Both the position numbers and the translations under genes were made by a program. Below are positions 8,150 through 17,711 of a DNA stretch of 52,945 nt, in pieces. Within the stretch, counting starts at the first letter, position 1; each line of letters opens with the position of its first letter. Origin of the DNA: Bacteroidales bacterium. Its GTDB lineage: Bacteria; Bacteroidota; Bacteroidia; Bacteroidales; Bacteroidaceae. The stretch is taken from NCBI GenBank assembly GCA_004557035.1, contig SFFB01000008.1, positions 1 through 52,945 of the forward strand. The letters run 5' to 3'. The notes beneath the pieces were generated by a model. The model was given only the letters and a program-made list of their open reading frames with translations. It did no database searches and was not told where the DNA came from.

Positions 8150-9493
8150 ATGCCTATGCAAAGCCCACGTTCATCCCTCCGCCGCCCCGTCAGGTTTCTT
8201 CTGGCGGTTGTGGTCGTATGCGTGGTGCTGCATTTCGTGCCGGGCTTCAGCCTGGGCGGCGTTGAAGTGAAACCCGTCGACCTTCTCTCTGACCTCACCA
8301 CGCCGTCTCAGACTGCAGAACCTACGCTCCAAAAAGTCAAAACCGCACGCGCCGATACCTGTCCGGCGGGCATGGCCTGCATCGAAGACTACACCACGGA
8401 CGTGAATATGGACCATTTTTATGAGGCCCTGCGCTGCAAAGACTCCATCGGCCGCCCCGTGCGCATTGCCTATTACGGCGACTCGTTCATCGAGGGCGAC
8501 ATCTTCACCGATGCCTTGCGCGAAAGACTGCAAGACCGCTTCGGCGCAGGCGGTCCGGGCTATGTCGACGTGGCCTCTGAGATGGTCAAGCTGCGCCCAA
8601 CCATAGACCATAGGGCTGCGGGATGGACCGACTTCAACGTGATGAAAAAAGACGGATGTGACCCCGCCAATCTCTCCCTCTCGACCCACTATGCCGTGGC
8701 AGGTAACGGCGCTTTCGTACAATACAAGACCAATGCCCTGCGGCGCCACATAGAGACTTTCCAGACGGCCACACTTTTCGTGGCACCCTCTTCTCTCAGC
8801 CACATCAGCGTGAGCAAAGACGGCGGCCCGGCCGAGAGCCACGCTGTGGATAAGGCTACGACTGCCGTCGGCACGGTCACGGTGGACGGGCCTATGAAGA
8901 AGGTGCGTTTTGACGTACCGAGTGGCGGCATGGCCTATGGCGTGACCCTCGAAAACCGCAACGGCATCGTCGTGGACAACTTCTCCATTCGCGGATGTAG
9001 CGGTACGCCGCTCAGCCAAATACCCGAGAGCCATCTGCGCGCCATGAACACCCTGCGGCCCTACGACCTGATCATCATTCATTTCGGTCTGAACGTGGCC
9101 AACAAGAAGCAGAAAGATTACAGTGCCTACGCCCGCCGCATGAATGAGGTCATCGCCCACTTCAAGCGCTGCATGCCCCAGGCGGCACTGCTCGTGGTGA
9201 GCATTTCAGACCGCGAAGACAAAGTCGACGGCCAGCTTCGCACGGCTCCGGGCGTGAAAGAACTTCTTGCCACTCAGCAACAAATGGCCATAGACGGCGG
9301 AGTGGCTTTCTGGAACCTCTACGAGGCCATGGGCGGCGAAGGCAGCATCAAGGAAATGGCTGAGAGAGAGCCCGCCGAAGCACGCAAAGACTTCACCCAT
9401 ATCAACCGCCGTGGCGGAGACCGCATTGCCGACATCTTCTGCCGCGCACTCATCCACGGCTTTGAGGGATACAAAAAATATATTGAGCAATAA
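8150..9493 (+). CDS. Periplasmic SGNH/GDSL-type hydrolase, first of a pair
   Basis: Predicted membrane-anchored extracytoplasmic esterase or acyltransferase-like protein of 447 residues. The start at 8150 (a second ATG follows at 8156) gives an N-terminus with arginines followed by one hydrophobic segment (RFLLAVVVVCVVLHFVPG), a signal anchor. SGNH features: block I YYGDSFIEGD with candidate nucleophile Ser112, and block V DFTHINRRG with Asp414 and His417 as the rest of the triad. Middle blocks are IIIHFGLNVAN with an asparagine. With the next gene and the MBOAT gene it forms an apparent three-gene operon, the arrangement of systems that transfer acetyl or other acyl groups onto surface polysaccharides. 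The exact substrate is unknown. A conserved cysteine pair (PAGMACIEDY) precedes the catalytic domain. Confidence 0.82.
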   Translation: MPMQSPRSSLRRPVRFLLAVVVVCVVLHFVPGFSLGGVEVKPVDLLSDLTTPSQTAEPTLQKVKTARADTCPAGMACIEDYTTDVNMDHFYEALRCKDSIGRPVRIAYYGDSFIEGDIFTDALRERLQDRFGAGGPGYVDVASEMVKLRPTIDHRAAGWTDFNVMKKDGCDPANLSLSTHYAVAGNGAFVQYKTNALRRHIETFQTATLFVAPSSLSHISVSKDGGPAESHAVDKATTAVGTVTVDGPMKKVRFDVPSGGMAYGVTLENRNGIVVDNFSIRGCSGTPLSQIPESHLRAMNTLRPYDLIIIHFGLNVANKKQKDYSAYARRMNEVIAHFKRCMPQAALLVVSISDREDKVDGQLRTAPGVKELLATQQQMAIDGGVAFWNLYEAMGGEGSIKEMAEREPAEARKDFTHINRRGGDRIADIFCRALIHGFEGYKKYIEQ

Positions 9494-9571
9494 AAACCCG
9501 ACGTCGGCACCGGCCGAGTCGCGACAGACGCTGCCGGACCACGGCCTCGGGGACATAAAAAAACGACAGAT

Positions 9572-10543
9572 ATGAAATGGTTAGGAAACGCCGGATGGGT
9601 GGCGCTTGTCACTGCAACCTTGGGCTATGCCGCCGCGGCACTGGCCGCTGAACGCATCGACGCCACTTCGTCCGAATACAAATCACACCACATCAAGTCG
9701 CTCGAAGACAAAGGCCGCTCGACGCTCTCCGAGCGCTGGAAGGAGGCCAAGCTACAAGCTTCGCTGCCAGGCGGCTTTGCACACACAGCTCCCAACATCC
9801 TTGAGGGAGCCGACCGGCTCGGGCGTGCGTTTGACGTCTTGACCCGCAGCGGACGTGCCTTGAAGGTGGTGCAACTGGGCGACTCCCACGTGGCCGCCGG
9901 CACCTATCCCGCCGCCGTGCGCACCACCCTCGAAAAGGCTTGGGGCAGCGCCGCAGGCGACTCAATCTCTGCCCCTCTGCGCTTCAACTACCTGGCCCGC
10001 AATGGTGCCACGGCCGAAGGCTTCATCACCCCCGAGCGAGCCGAGCAGATCGCCGAGATGGCTCCCGACCTCATTATTGTGTCGTTCGGCACCAACGAGT
10101 GCCACGGCATGGGCTACGACCCGCAGGCACATCGTCGGCAGCTTGAGACCGTCTACGACCGACTCACGAAGGCTTGCCCCGAAGCCGTCATCATGCTCAC
10201 CACTCCGCCGGGCGACTATCTCTCCCGCACCACCACGCAGGCGGTGCGCCGAGGTTCACGCACCCAACGCCGCCGCATGAGCGTCAGAGGCGCCAACCCC
10301 ATGACGGCTAAGTGTGCCGAGGTCATCAGGACTTTCGGAAGCGAGAAAGGTCTGGCCGTGTGGAATCTCAACGCCATTGCCGGCGGTGATAGTTCGGCTT
10401 CAAACTGGGTGGCAGCCCGCTTGATGCGCCCCGACCGCATACACTTCACCCCCGAGGGCTACCGCCTCCACGGCTGCCTCTTGGGCGAAGCCATCCTCTC
10501 GGCCTACAACAGTTATCTCACGGCCGCCACGGCACAAAACTAA
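9572..10543 (+). CDS. Exported SGNH/GDSL-type hydrolase, second of a pair
   Basis: Secreted protein of 323 residues with a signal peptide (hydrophobic core then AAAALAAE, cleavage near residue 26). SGNH blocks are complete: block I LGDSHVAAG with Asp104/Ser105, block II glycine in NGATAEG, block III GTNECHG with Asn175, and block V DRIHFTPEGY with Asp288 and His291. It lies 78 bases after the first SGNH gene and 55 before the MBOAT gene, in the same direction. It probably acts in the periplasm, either accepting acyl groups from the MBOAT partner and passing them to a glycan, or removing them. The two SGNH proteins are only distantly alike, so this is not a recent duplication. Confidence 0.85.
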   Translation: MKWLGNAGWVALVTATLGYAAAALAAERIDATSSEYKSHHIKSLEDKGRSTLSERWKEAKLQASLPGGFAHTAPNILEGADRLGRAFDVLTRSGRALKVVQLGDSHVAAGTYPAAVRTTLEKAWGSAAGDSISAPLRFNYLARNGATAEGFITPERAEQIAEMAPDLIIVSFGTNECHGMGYDPQAHRRQLETVYDRLTKACPEAVIMLTTPPGDYLSRTTTQAVRRGSRTQRRRMSVRGANPMTAKCAEVIRTFGSEKGLAVWNLNAIAGGDSSASNWVAARLMRPDRIHFTPEGYRLHGCLLGEAILSAYNSYLTAATAQN

Positions 10544-10598
10544 CAGTCTATTCTCCCCCTCACCCTCTGCGCCGTCCCGGCCACGGGACATTTGCACT

Positions 10599-12083
10599 AT
10601 GTCTGACATCTTCGAGCGCATCGCTCATCAATTGACTTTCTCACCGACAGAGCCACTGCTTTTCAACAGTGCGCTCTTTCTGTTTCTTTTCGCGGCCTTC
10701 ATGGTGGGCTACTACTTCACGGCTTCAGGCCGCCGCGACGTGCCCCGCCTGCTCTACGTGACGGCCTTCTCCTATTATTTTTATTATAAGAATGCCGGCG
10801 AATATGCCGCGTTGCTTGGCGTCATCACGCTGGTGGTTTATGTGTGCGCCTTGGCTATGGAGAAGACCCGCCGGCAGGGCCTCAGGCGCCTATGGCTCTG
10901 GGTGGCGGTGGGCTTCATGCTTTTGCAGTTGGGCTGGTTCAAATATGCGGTCTTCGTGGGCAAAGACGTGTTGCCCCTACTGGGCATAGAGGGCCACGTG
11001 CCCGACATCTTCGTGCCGCTGGGCATCTCGTTTTTCACTTTCCAAAGCATCAGCTACGTCGTCGATGTCTATCGGCGCCAAATGCCGGCCACCCGGTCGC
11101 TGCTCCACCTGGCCTTCTTCGTCTCGTTCTTCCCCACCCTGCTTTCAGGCCCTATTTTGCGGGCACGCACCTTCCTGCCACAGCTGCGGGAGAAGCTCTG
11201 CGTGACGCGTGAGATGTTTGGCCTCGGCCTGTGGTTTGTGATGATGGGACTCGTCAAGAAGGCCATTATCTCTGACTATATCGGCGAGAATTTTGTCAAC
11301 CGCATCTTCGACGACCCGTCGCTCTACACCGGTCTGGAAAACCTCATCGGCGTTTATGGCTACGCGCTCAAACTCTATTGCGACTTTTCGGGCTACAGCG
11401 ACATTGCCATCGGCATCGCCTTGTGGCTTGGTTTCCACATCCCGGCCAACTTTCGTGCGCCCTACAAGGCCGACAGCATCACCGACTTTTGGCACCGCTG
11501 GCACATTTCCCTGTCTACGTGGCTGCGCGACTATCTCTATATCTCGCTGGGTGGCAACCGCTGCAGCCGGCTCCGCATGTATCTCAACCAGTTCCTCACG
11601 ATGGTGCTCGGCGGTCTATGGCACGGTGCCAGTTGGAACTTCCTCGTGTGGGGTGCGCTCCACGGCGTGGCGCTTTGTCTGCACAAAGCCTGGCGACTCG
11701 TGCTCGGCCACGACAAGCACTACCACTCAGGCGGCATCAAGCGCTTTTTTGCCATCGTCCTGACGTTTCATCTCGTGTGCCTGTGCTGGCTGTTTTTTGC
11801 CAACACCTCGTTTGAAGCCTCTTGGATAATGTTGCAGAAGATTTTCACCGAGTTCCATCCCGAAGTCATTGGCGGCTTCATCGCGGGCTACCCCACCGTC
11901 ATCGCCGTGATGCTCCTGGGTTTTGTGCTCCACTTCTTGCCGACGCGCTGGAACGACACCGCCGGTTATCTCATGGGTTATCTCAAATGGCCATGGCAGG
12001 TTTTGGTTTTCGTCTTGCTGCTCATCGTTTTGGTGCAAGTCAAAGGCAGCGAGGTGCAACCGTTCATATATCTGCAATTCTAA
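10599..12083 (+). CDS. MBOAT-family membrane O-acyltransferase (AlgI/DltB-like)
   Basis: Multi-pass inner-membrane acyltransferase of 494 residues. Typical landmarks are the FKYAVF region, PLGISFFTFQSISYVVDVYR, the conserved YCDFSGYSDIAIG, FWHRWHISLSTWLRDYLYI, and LGGLWHGASWNF with the catalytic His342. MBOAT proteins of this type carry acyl groups (acetate in AlgI, D-alanyl in DltB) across the membrane and hand them to partner SGNH proteins for attachment to a glycan. Two SGNH genes immediately upstream support this role. No dltA- or dltC-like gene is in the window, so acetylation is the simpler inference. Confidence 0.92.
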   Translation: MSDIFERIAHQLTFSPTEPLLFNSALFLFLFAAFMVGYYFTASGRRDVPRLLYVTAFSYYFYYKNAGEYAALLGVITLVVYVCALAMEKTRRQGLRRLWLWVAVGFMLLQLGWFKYAVFVGKDVLPLLGIEGHVPDIFVPLGISFFTFQSISYVVDVYRRQMPATRSLLHLAFFVSFFPTLLSGPILRARTFLPQLREKLCVTREMFGLGLWFVMMGLVKKAIISDYIGENFVNRIFDDPSLYTGLENLIGVYGYALKLYCDFSGYSDIAIGIALWLGFHIPANFRAPYKADSITDFWHRWHISLSTWLRDYLYISLGGNRCSRLRMYLNQFLTMVLGGLWHGASWNFLVWGALHGVALCLHKAWRLVLGHDKHYHSGGIKRFFAIVLTFHLVCLCWLFFANTSFEASWIMLQKIFTEFHPEVIGGFIAGYPTVIAVMLLGFVLHFLPTRWNDTAGYLMGYLKWPWQVLVFVLLLIVLVQVKGSEVQPFIYLQF

Positions 12084-12114
12084 ACCACGCGTCTCAACCT
12101 TACGTTTCTCCCCT

Positions 12115-13995
12115 ATGACGCCTTTTCTCGACATACAACATCTCACCAAGAGCATCGGCCACCGCGTGCTCTTCGACGACATATCCTTCTCGGTGGCCGA
12201 AGGTCAGCGTGTGGGACTCATTGCCCGCAACGGCACTGGCAAAACCACCCTGCTGAGCATCATCACGGGCCGTGAAGACTACGACGCGGGTAGCATCACG
12301 TTTCGCCGCGACCTGCGCGTGGGCTATTTGGAGCAATCGCCTGTCTACGACCCTACGCTCACCGTGGTCGATGCCTGTTTTGCCCACGCCGGCGAACTGG
12401 CTGCCTTGATTTCTCGCTATGAAAAGTGTCTCGAAACGCCGGGCAATCCCGGTCTCGACGCCCTCACCGCCGAGATGGAACGCCGCGAAGCCTGGGACTT
12501 TGAGTTGCGGGCCAAACAAATCTTGTCGCGACTGGGCATCAACGACTTTTTGCAAACCGTCGGACAGCTCTCGGGCGGACAACTCAAGCGTGTGGCGCTG
12601 GCCGGCGCACTGCTGAGCGAACCGGATTTGCTCATTCTCGATGAGCCCACCAACCACCTCGACATCGCCATGATTGAATGGCTCGAAGACTACCTGCGCC
12701 GACACACCAAGTCGCTGCTCATGGTCACCCACGACCGTTATTTTCTCGACCGCGTCTGCGACACCATCGTCGAGCTCGACGACGAGGGGCTCTACACCTA
12801 TCGCGGCAACTACGCCTATTATCTCGAAAAGCGCGAAGCCCGAGTGGCGGCCACCAATGCCAATATTGCCCGAGCCGCCAACCTCTATCGCAAAGAGCTC
12901 GACTGGATGCGCCGAATGCCTCAGGCCCGCGGCACGAAGGCACGCTATCGCAAAGAGGCCTTCTACGAACTTGAACAACAAGCCCGACGCCGACGCGAAG
13001 AAGCCGCCGCACGTCTCGAGGTGAAAAGTGGCTACATTGGTACAAAAATCTTTGAGGCAGACTATGTGAGCAAGTCGTTTCCCACGTCAGACGGCGGCGA
13101 ACGCGTGCTCATCAAAGACTTCTACTACAACTTCACGCGGTTTGAAAAAATGGGCATCATCGGCGCCAACGGCACCGGCAAGTCCACATTTATCAAACTG
13201 CTGCTTGGCCTGGTCAAACCCTCTTCTGGTCGTTTTGTCATCGGCGAGACGGTGCAGTTTGGCTATTTCTCACAAGAAAACATGGCTTTCGATAAAAACA
13301 AGAAAGTCATTGACGCCGTGCGCGAATATGCCGAAACCATCGACCTTGGCGGCGGACGACGACTCACGGCCATGCAATTTCTCACCCACTTCCTTTTCCC
13401 ACCCGAGCGACAACAAGACTACATCTACAAACTCTCGGGCGGCGAACTGCGACGGTTGCACCTCTGCACGGTGTTGATGAAAAATCCCAATTTCCTTGTG
13501 CTCGACGAGCCTACCAACGACCTCGACATCCCCACCCTTCAAATCCTCGAGCAATATTTGGCCGACTTCCGCGGCTGTGTGATTGTGGTGAGCCACGACC
13601 GCTATTTCACCGACCGTGTTGTTGACCATCTGCTCGTCTTCAAAGGCGACGGAAAAATCGAAGACTTCCCCGGCAACTACTCGCAATATCGCGAATGGCT
13701 CAATCTGCAAGACACGCCTCCCGCCAACACACCGACCCAAAACACAGCGGCGCCCACAGCGGCCCGGCCACACGCCAACAGGCCGCGGCGACTCTCTTTC
13801 AAGGAGCAACAAGAGATGAACCGACTCGAAAAAGAGATTGAGGCGCTCGAGAAAGAGAAAACCGACATCGAAACCGCCCTCTGCTCAGGCACACTGAGCG
13901 TCGACGAACTCACCGAAAAGAGCAAACGACTGCCGGTACTAAACGACGAACTCGACGAAAAATCCATGCGCTGGCTCGAACTAAGCGAAATATAA
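12115..13995 (+). CDS. ABC-F family ATPase (Uup-like)
   Basis: Soluble protein of 626 residues with two ATP-binding cassettes and no membrane segments, the pattern of ABC-F ribosome- or DNA-associated ATPases. Cassette 1: Walker A near ARNGTGKTT, signature LSGGQLKR, Walker B LLILDEPTNHLD. Cassette 2: GANGTGKST, LSGGELRR, FLVLDEPTNDLD. A linker between them fits the ABC-F inter-domain arm, and the C-terminal 100 residues after a proline/alanine stretch form a charged coiled coil as in Uup. The frame is open further upstream through the end of the MBOAT gene, but ATG 12115 gives the conserved N-terminus MTPFLDIQHLTK. The cellular target (ribosome rescue versus branched DNA) cannot be decided from sequence. 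Confidence 0.93.
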   Translation: MTPFLDIQHLTKSIGHRVLFDDISFSVAEGQRVGLIARNGTGKTTLLSIITGREDYDAGSITFRRDLRVGYLEQSPVYDPTLTVVDACFAHAGELAALISRYEKCLETPGNPGLDALTAEMERREAWDFELRAKQILSRLGINDFLQTVGQLSGGQLKRVALAGALLSEPDLLILDEPTNHLDIAMIEWLEDYLRRHTKSLLMVTHDRYFLDRVCDTIVELDDEGLYTYRGNYAYYLEKREARVAATNANIARAANLYRKELDWMRRMPQARGTKARYRKEAFYELEQQARRRREEAAARLEVKSGYIGTKIFEADYVSKSFPTSDGGERVLIKDFYYNFTRFEKMGIIGANGTGKSTFIKLLLGLVKPSSGRFVIGETVQFGYFSQENMAFDKNKKVIDAVREYAETIDLGGGRRLTAMQFLTHFLFPPERQQDYIYKLSGGELRRLHLCTVLMKNPNFLVLDEPTNDLDIPTLQILEQYLADFRGCVIVVSHDRYFTDRVVDHLLVFKGDGKIEDFPGNYSQYREWLNLQDTPPANTPTQNTAAPTAARPHANRPRRLSFKEQQEMNRLEKEIEALEKEKTDIETALCSGTLSVDELTEKSKRLPVLNDELDEKSMRWLELSEI

Positions 13996-14055
13996 ATTGC
14001 CCTCACGCTAAACATCCACCAATCCCTCACCACGCCCCCACGCCCCCTTCTGCCT

Positions 14056-15324
14056 ATGCAACCTCTTGCCGAAAGACTCCGACCGACTACCCTCGACGAC
14101 TACATCGGCCAGCAACATCTCGTTGGCCCCGGTGCACCATTGCGCACCATGATAGAGAGCGGCCACATCCCTTCGTTTATTTTGTGGGGCCCGCCGGGTG
14201 TGGGCAAAACCACCCTGGCCGGCATCATCGCCCATAGTCTCGAAATTCCCTTCTATACCCTCTCGGCTGTCAACAGTGGCGTGAAAGACGTGCGCGAAGT
14301 GATTGAGCGTGCCGGGAAAAACCGTCTTTTCTCCACCCACAGCCCCATACTTTTCATTGACGAAATCCACCGCTTCTCAAAGTCGCAGCAAGACAGTCTG
14401 CTCGCTGCCGTAGAGAAAGGGGCCATAACGCTCATCGGTGCCACGACGGAGAACCCGAGTTTTGAAGTTATTCGTCCGCTTTTGTCACGTTGTCAGGTGT
14501 ATGTTTTGGAGAGTCTGGGCAAGGCCGATCTGCTCACCCTGCTCGAACGGGCTGTGACCCACGACGACCATCTGCACGAGCGCGGCGTCAAGATTGTAGA
14601 GACCGACGCCCTTTTGCGCTTCAGCGGTGGCGATGCCCGCAAGCTCCTGGGCATCATCGACCTGCTCTGCGCGGCCACGCCTACGGGAGAAATCATCATC
14701 GATAATGACCGCGTCACCCGTCAGTTGCAACATTCGCCCATGGCCTATGACAAGTTGGGCGAGATGCACTACGACATCATCTCGGCTTTCATCAAGAGCC
14801 TCCGGGGTAGCGATCCCGACGCCGCCCTCTATTGGCTGGCGCGACTCATTGAGGGAGGCGAAGACCCGAAATTCATTGCCCGCCGCCTGGTCATATCAGC
14901 CGCCGAAGACATTGGCTTGGCCAATCCCAACGCCTTGCTCATAGCCAACGCGGCCTTTGAGGCCGTGGAGAAAATCGGTTGGCCCGAAGGCCGCATCCCC
15001 TTGGCAGAGGCCGCGGTCTATCTGGCCACAAGCCCCAAAAGCAACTCAGCCTATATGGGCATAAACCGTGCCCTCGAGATGGTTAAATCGACGGGAGCGC
15101 TGCCCGTGCCGCTTCACCTGCGCAACGCTCCAACGAAACTGATGAGCGAACTGGGTTACGCCGACGGCTATCTCTATCCTCACGACTTCCCTCACCACTT
15201 CGTGGCCCAGCGTTATCTGCCCGAGGCCCTGGCCGACCTGCGCCTCTGGACAGCGGCCGACAACCCCGCCGAACAGCGCGCGGCCACTCTTCAGGCCAAC
15301 CTGCGCGGCACACAGGCAGACTAA
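14056..15324 (+). CDS. rarA: Replication-associated recombination protein A (AAA+ ATPase)
   Basis: MgsA/RarA, an AAA+ ATPase of 422 residues related to clamp-loader subunits that acts at stalled replication forks. Features: the N-terminal consensus PLAERLRPTTLDDYIGQQHL, Walker A GPPGVGKTT at about 46-54, Walker B LFIDEIH near 97-103, sensor GATTENPSFE, and the C-terminal tetramerisation region with GSDPDAALYWLARLIEGGEDPKFIARRL broken here only by normal substitutions. A strong terminator follows at 15438-15462. Identification is firm. Confidence 0.96.
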   Translation: MQPLAERLRPTTLDDYIGQQHLVGPGAPLRTMIESGHIPSFILWGPPGVGKTTLAGIIAHSLEIPFYTLSAVNSGVKDVREVIERAGKNRLFSTHSPILFIDEIHRFSKSQQDSLLAAVEKGAITLIGATTENPSFEVIRPLLSRCQVYVLESLGKADLLTLLERAVTHDDHLHERGVKIVETDALLRFSGGDARKLLGIIDLLCAATPTGEIIIDNDRVTRQLQHSPMAYDKLGEMHYDIISAFIKSLRGSDPDAALYWLARLIEGGEDPKFIARRLVISAAEDIGLANPNALLIANAAFEAVEKIGWPEGRIPLAEAAVYLATSPKSNSAYMGINRALEMVKSTGALPVPLHLRNAPTKLMSELGYADGYLYPHDFPHHFVAQRYLPEALADLRLWTAADNPAEQRAATLQANLRGTQAD

Positions 15325-15437
15325 CTCCACAACGATAGGAGCATCAATCTGAGTCCCCGTTTTCACACCCGCCTCGCCGGTTTTGTCTTTCTCTGGTCCT
15401 TAAAAAATGGGTATCTTCGAGATATAAAAGAAAAGGT

Positions 15438-15462
15438 AGAGCCATTTGGCTCTATTTTTTTA
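15438..15462 (+). terminator. Rho-independent terminator after rarA
   Basis: Perfect 7-bp stem TAGAGCC/GGCTCTA with a four-base loop, preceded by As and followed by seven Ts. It ends the ABC-F/rarA transcript. Confidence 0.85.
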
Positions 15463-15817
15463 TTATTCGGCCGCTTACGGTCAGTATCGCAGAAAAAACT
15501 GTCCTTATGACGGGAAAAACTGGGCCTATTCCAGGAAAGTTTTTCCCTATGGCCCGGCCGCCGAGGCGGTTTTGAAGACATTTTTCAAGCGTTTTGGCCG
15601 TAGCAATCAAGCGGTCGGCCTAAAAAATGTTTAATCGCGTCACGCCCAACCCTACTTAATGAACCAAAACAAGGCCGAGCGGCAAAGCGAAAAGCAAAGA
15701 AAGGCAAAGCGCAAGATTTTTCAACTAACGCCAAGGCCGGCGGCAAAAAAATTAGTTTTTGTTTGTCTTTTCGGCGGTCTTGGCGTAACTTCGCGACAAT
15801 ATCACAACACTGCATTT
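15463..15817. repeat. Intergenic region with small stem-loop repeat module, locus 2 of 4
   Basis: The stretch after the rarA terminator has no gene. It carries the stem-loop units CTGTCCTTATGACGG (15499-15513) and CTGGGCCTATTCCAG (15520-15534), separated by GGAAAAA, then a degenerate third unit (CCCTATGG, to about 15553). Together with the terminator just upstream this reproduces the module seen near 7.8, 25.25 and 47.1 kb. Further right, 15657-15790 is rich in GGC and AAAG and ends in the promoter of the lipoprotein gene; it looks like a diverged relative of the promoter-bearing repeat found before malQ and thrS. Confidence 0.65.
15761..15792 (+). promoter_or_regulatory. Predicted Bacteroidetes-type promoter of the lipoprotein gene
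   Basis: TTTG (15761-15764), about 20 bases, then TAACTTCG (15785-15792), one base off the TANNTTTG -7 consensus. It lies about 25 bases before the ATG at 15818. Confidence 0.55.
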
Positions 15818-16657
15818 ATGAGATGTATTTTAGCGCTTTTGGCCTGCCTGATTGCGGGATGTTTAGCCACGGGATGCGGCAGTGAGAAAAAGGCCGAAGT
15901 AACGGCCGAAGACTCTGTCACGACCGACACCGTCGCGCCCGACACCACCCCCGATTCCATCGCACCCATAAGCGAAGAACCGCCGGCAGCCGCCGACGGA
16001 CTTTTTGACGACTTCGCGTATAACTTTATGCGCAACAAGCGCTTTCAGAAAGAGCGCATCGCCTTTCCGCTCACACACGTCGTGGACGGCAAGACAAGCA
16101 AAATCGAAAAAGCCTCCTGGCGCTTCGACCCCATCTATGGCCGCCAAGAAAGCTACACGATGATCTTCGACAGCGAAAAGTCGCTCGACAGCGAGAAAAA
16201 CACGGGCCTCACGCACGTGACCGTCGAGATGATTGACTTGCAGAAGGAGCGCATCAAACAATACGTTTTCAACAAAACGCAGGGCAAATGGATGCTCACC
16301 GCCATCGATGAGCACAACACCGGTGACAATGTCAACGCCGACTTCTATGATTTCTATAAAAAATTCTCACAAGACACTGATTTTCAAAATAGTCACGTAG
16401 ACCAAACTATCAGTTTCACCACCTACGACTACGACGACTTCCAAAAAATGGAAGGCATCATAGACGGCGCACAATGGCAAGACTTCAAGCCCGATATACC
16501 GCAGGCGAAAATCACCAACATCAACTATGGCCAGGACTACCAAAAGTCTGACTGCCGCGTGATGGTCATCACCAGCCCCTCGGCCGGCATGAGCTGCACA
16601 CTCACCTTCAAGCGCCGCGCCGGCGTGTGGCGACTCACTGCCATTGACAACGTGTAA
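15818..16657 (+). CDS. Putative lipoprotein, resembles DUF4348 proteins
   Basis: Predicted lipoprotein of 279 residues with no known activity. The start at 15818 gives MRCILALLACLIAGCLATGCGS, a signal peptide with a lipobox before the cysteine of TGCGS; the frame is open further upstream but that part crosses the promoter. A Thr/Pro/Asp-rich linker (about residues 30-65) leads to a globular domain with FAYNFMRNKRFQKERIAFPL, which reminds me of the Bacteroidetes DUF4348 family; a profile search would settle this. The domain has two similar halves ending in WMLTAID and WRLTAID, suggesting an internal duplication of a beta-sheet module. It ends 34 bases before murB and is probably cotranscribed with it. 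Confidence 0.78.
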   Translation: MRCILALLACLIAGCLATGCGSEKKAEVTAEDSVTTDTVAPDTTPDSIAPISEEPPAAADGLFDDFAYNFMRNKRFQKERIAFPLTHVVDGKTSKIEKASWRFDPIYGRQESYTMIFDSEKSLDSEKNTGLTHVTVEMIDLQKERIKQYVFNKTQGKWMLTAIDEHNTGDNVNADFYDFYKKFSQDTDFQNSHVDQTISFTTYDYDDFQKMEGIIDGAQWQDFKPDIPQAKITNINYGQDYQKSDCRVMVITSPSAGMSCTLTFKRRAGVWRLTAIDNV

Positions 16658-16691
16658 ACCATCAGCCACCACCGAGCAACACGCCACCATT

Positions 16692-17711
16692 ATGAACGTT
16701 TCAGAACACTTCAACCTCATACGCCACAACACCTTCGGCATCGAAGCCCATTGCCGGCGCTTCGTGGAATACGGCTCGGCCGACGAACTTGCCGAAGTGG
16801 CCCGTCTGCTCGCCGACTCGCCCGCGGAGCCTTGCCTGCACATTGGCGGTGGCAGCAACCTGCTGTTTACGAAAGACTTTGACGGCACCATTCTTCACTC
16901 CACCATTTCCACGTTTGAGACGCTCGACCAAGGCGACGAGACGCTTGTGCGCGCCGGAGCCGGATGGAACTGGGACGAGCTTGTGGCCAAGACGATTGGG
17001 CTGGGGCTTTACGGGCTCGAGAACCTGTCTTACATCCCCGGCGAAGCAGGGGCGAGCGCGGTGCAAAACATCGGCGCCTACGGGAGTGAGGCAGCCGACA
17101 CCATCAGAGCCGTGGAGGCCGTCGACCTCAAAAGCGGCGAGAAGCGCGTGTTTAAGGCCGAAGAGTGTGAATATGGCTACCGACGCAGTGTGTTCAAGAC
17201 GTCGCTACGTGGCCGCTATGCCGTCACCCACGTGCACTATGCCCTCAACAAAACATTTAAGCCCAATTTCTCTTACGCCGCTTTGGCCCGTGAGATAGCC
17301 GCTCGCGGCATCGATCCCGAACGGGTGACGGCCGCCGAGGTGAGAGAGGTGGTCACGGCCGTGAGACGCGCCAAACTGCCCGACCCACAAGACGTGGGCA
17401 GCGCAGGGTCGTTTTTTATGAATCCCGTGGTGAGCCAAGAATGCTATGCACAGCTCAAGTCGCAACACCCCGACATGACGGGCTATCCCACAGACGGCGG
17501 CGTTAAACTCTCGGCAGGATGGCTCATCGACCGTGCCGGATGGAAGGGCTACCGCCGCGGCGACGCCGGCGTCTATCCCCATCAGGCCCTCGTCTTGGTG
17601 AACTACGGCCGGGCCACAGGCACCGACATCGCCCGACTGGCCGCCGACATCCAGACCGACGTCAAAGCCAAATTCGGCGTAGACATCGAGCCCGAAGTCA
17701 ACTTCTTCTAA
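16692..17711 (+). CDS. murB: UDP-N-acetylenolpyruvoylglucosamine reductase
   Basis: FAD-dependent cytosolic reductase that makes UDP-MurNAc in peptidoglycan precursor synthesis, 339 residues, type I length. FAD-binding GGGSNLLF lies near residue 57, the flavin/substrate region YIPGEAGASAVQNIGAYG near 117, the proton-donor serine in SAGSFFMNP near 240, the LSAGWLIDRAGWKG stretch near 275, and the catalytic glutamate in EPEVNFF at the C-terminus. An upstream in-frame ATG at 16644 overlaps the lipoprotein stop; the ATG at 16692 gives the family N-terminus. Directly after the stop codon runs an AAGACTTAAAGTC/GATTAAAAGAC tract like the post-stop octamers elsewhere. Confidence 0.96.
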   Translation: MNVSEHFNLIRHNTFGIEAHCRRFVEYGSADELAEVARLLADSPAEPCLHIGGGSNLLFTKDFDGTILHSTISTFETLDQGDETLVRAGAGWNWDELVAKTIGLGLYGLENLSYIPGEAGASAVQNIGAYGSEAADTIRAVEAVDLKSGEKRVFKAEECEYGYRRSVFKTSLRGRYAVTHVHYALNKTFKPNFSYAALAREIAARGIDPERVTAAEVREVVTAVRRAKLPDPQDVGSAGSFFMNPVVSQECYAQLKSQHPDMTGYPTDGGVKLSAGWLIDRAGWKGYRRGDAGVYPHQALVLVNYGRATGTDIARLAADIQTDVKAKFGVDIEPEVNFF

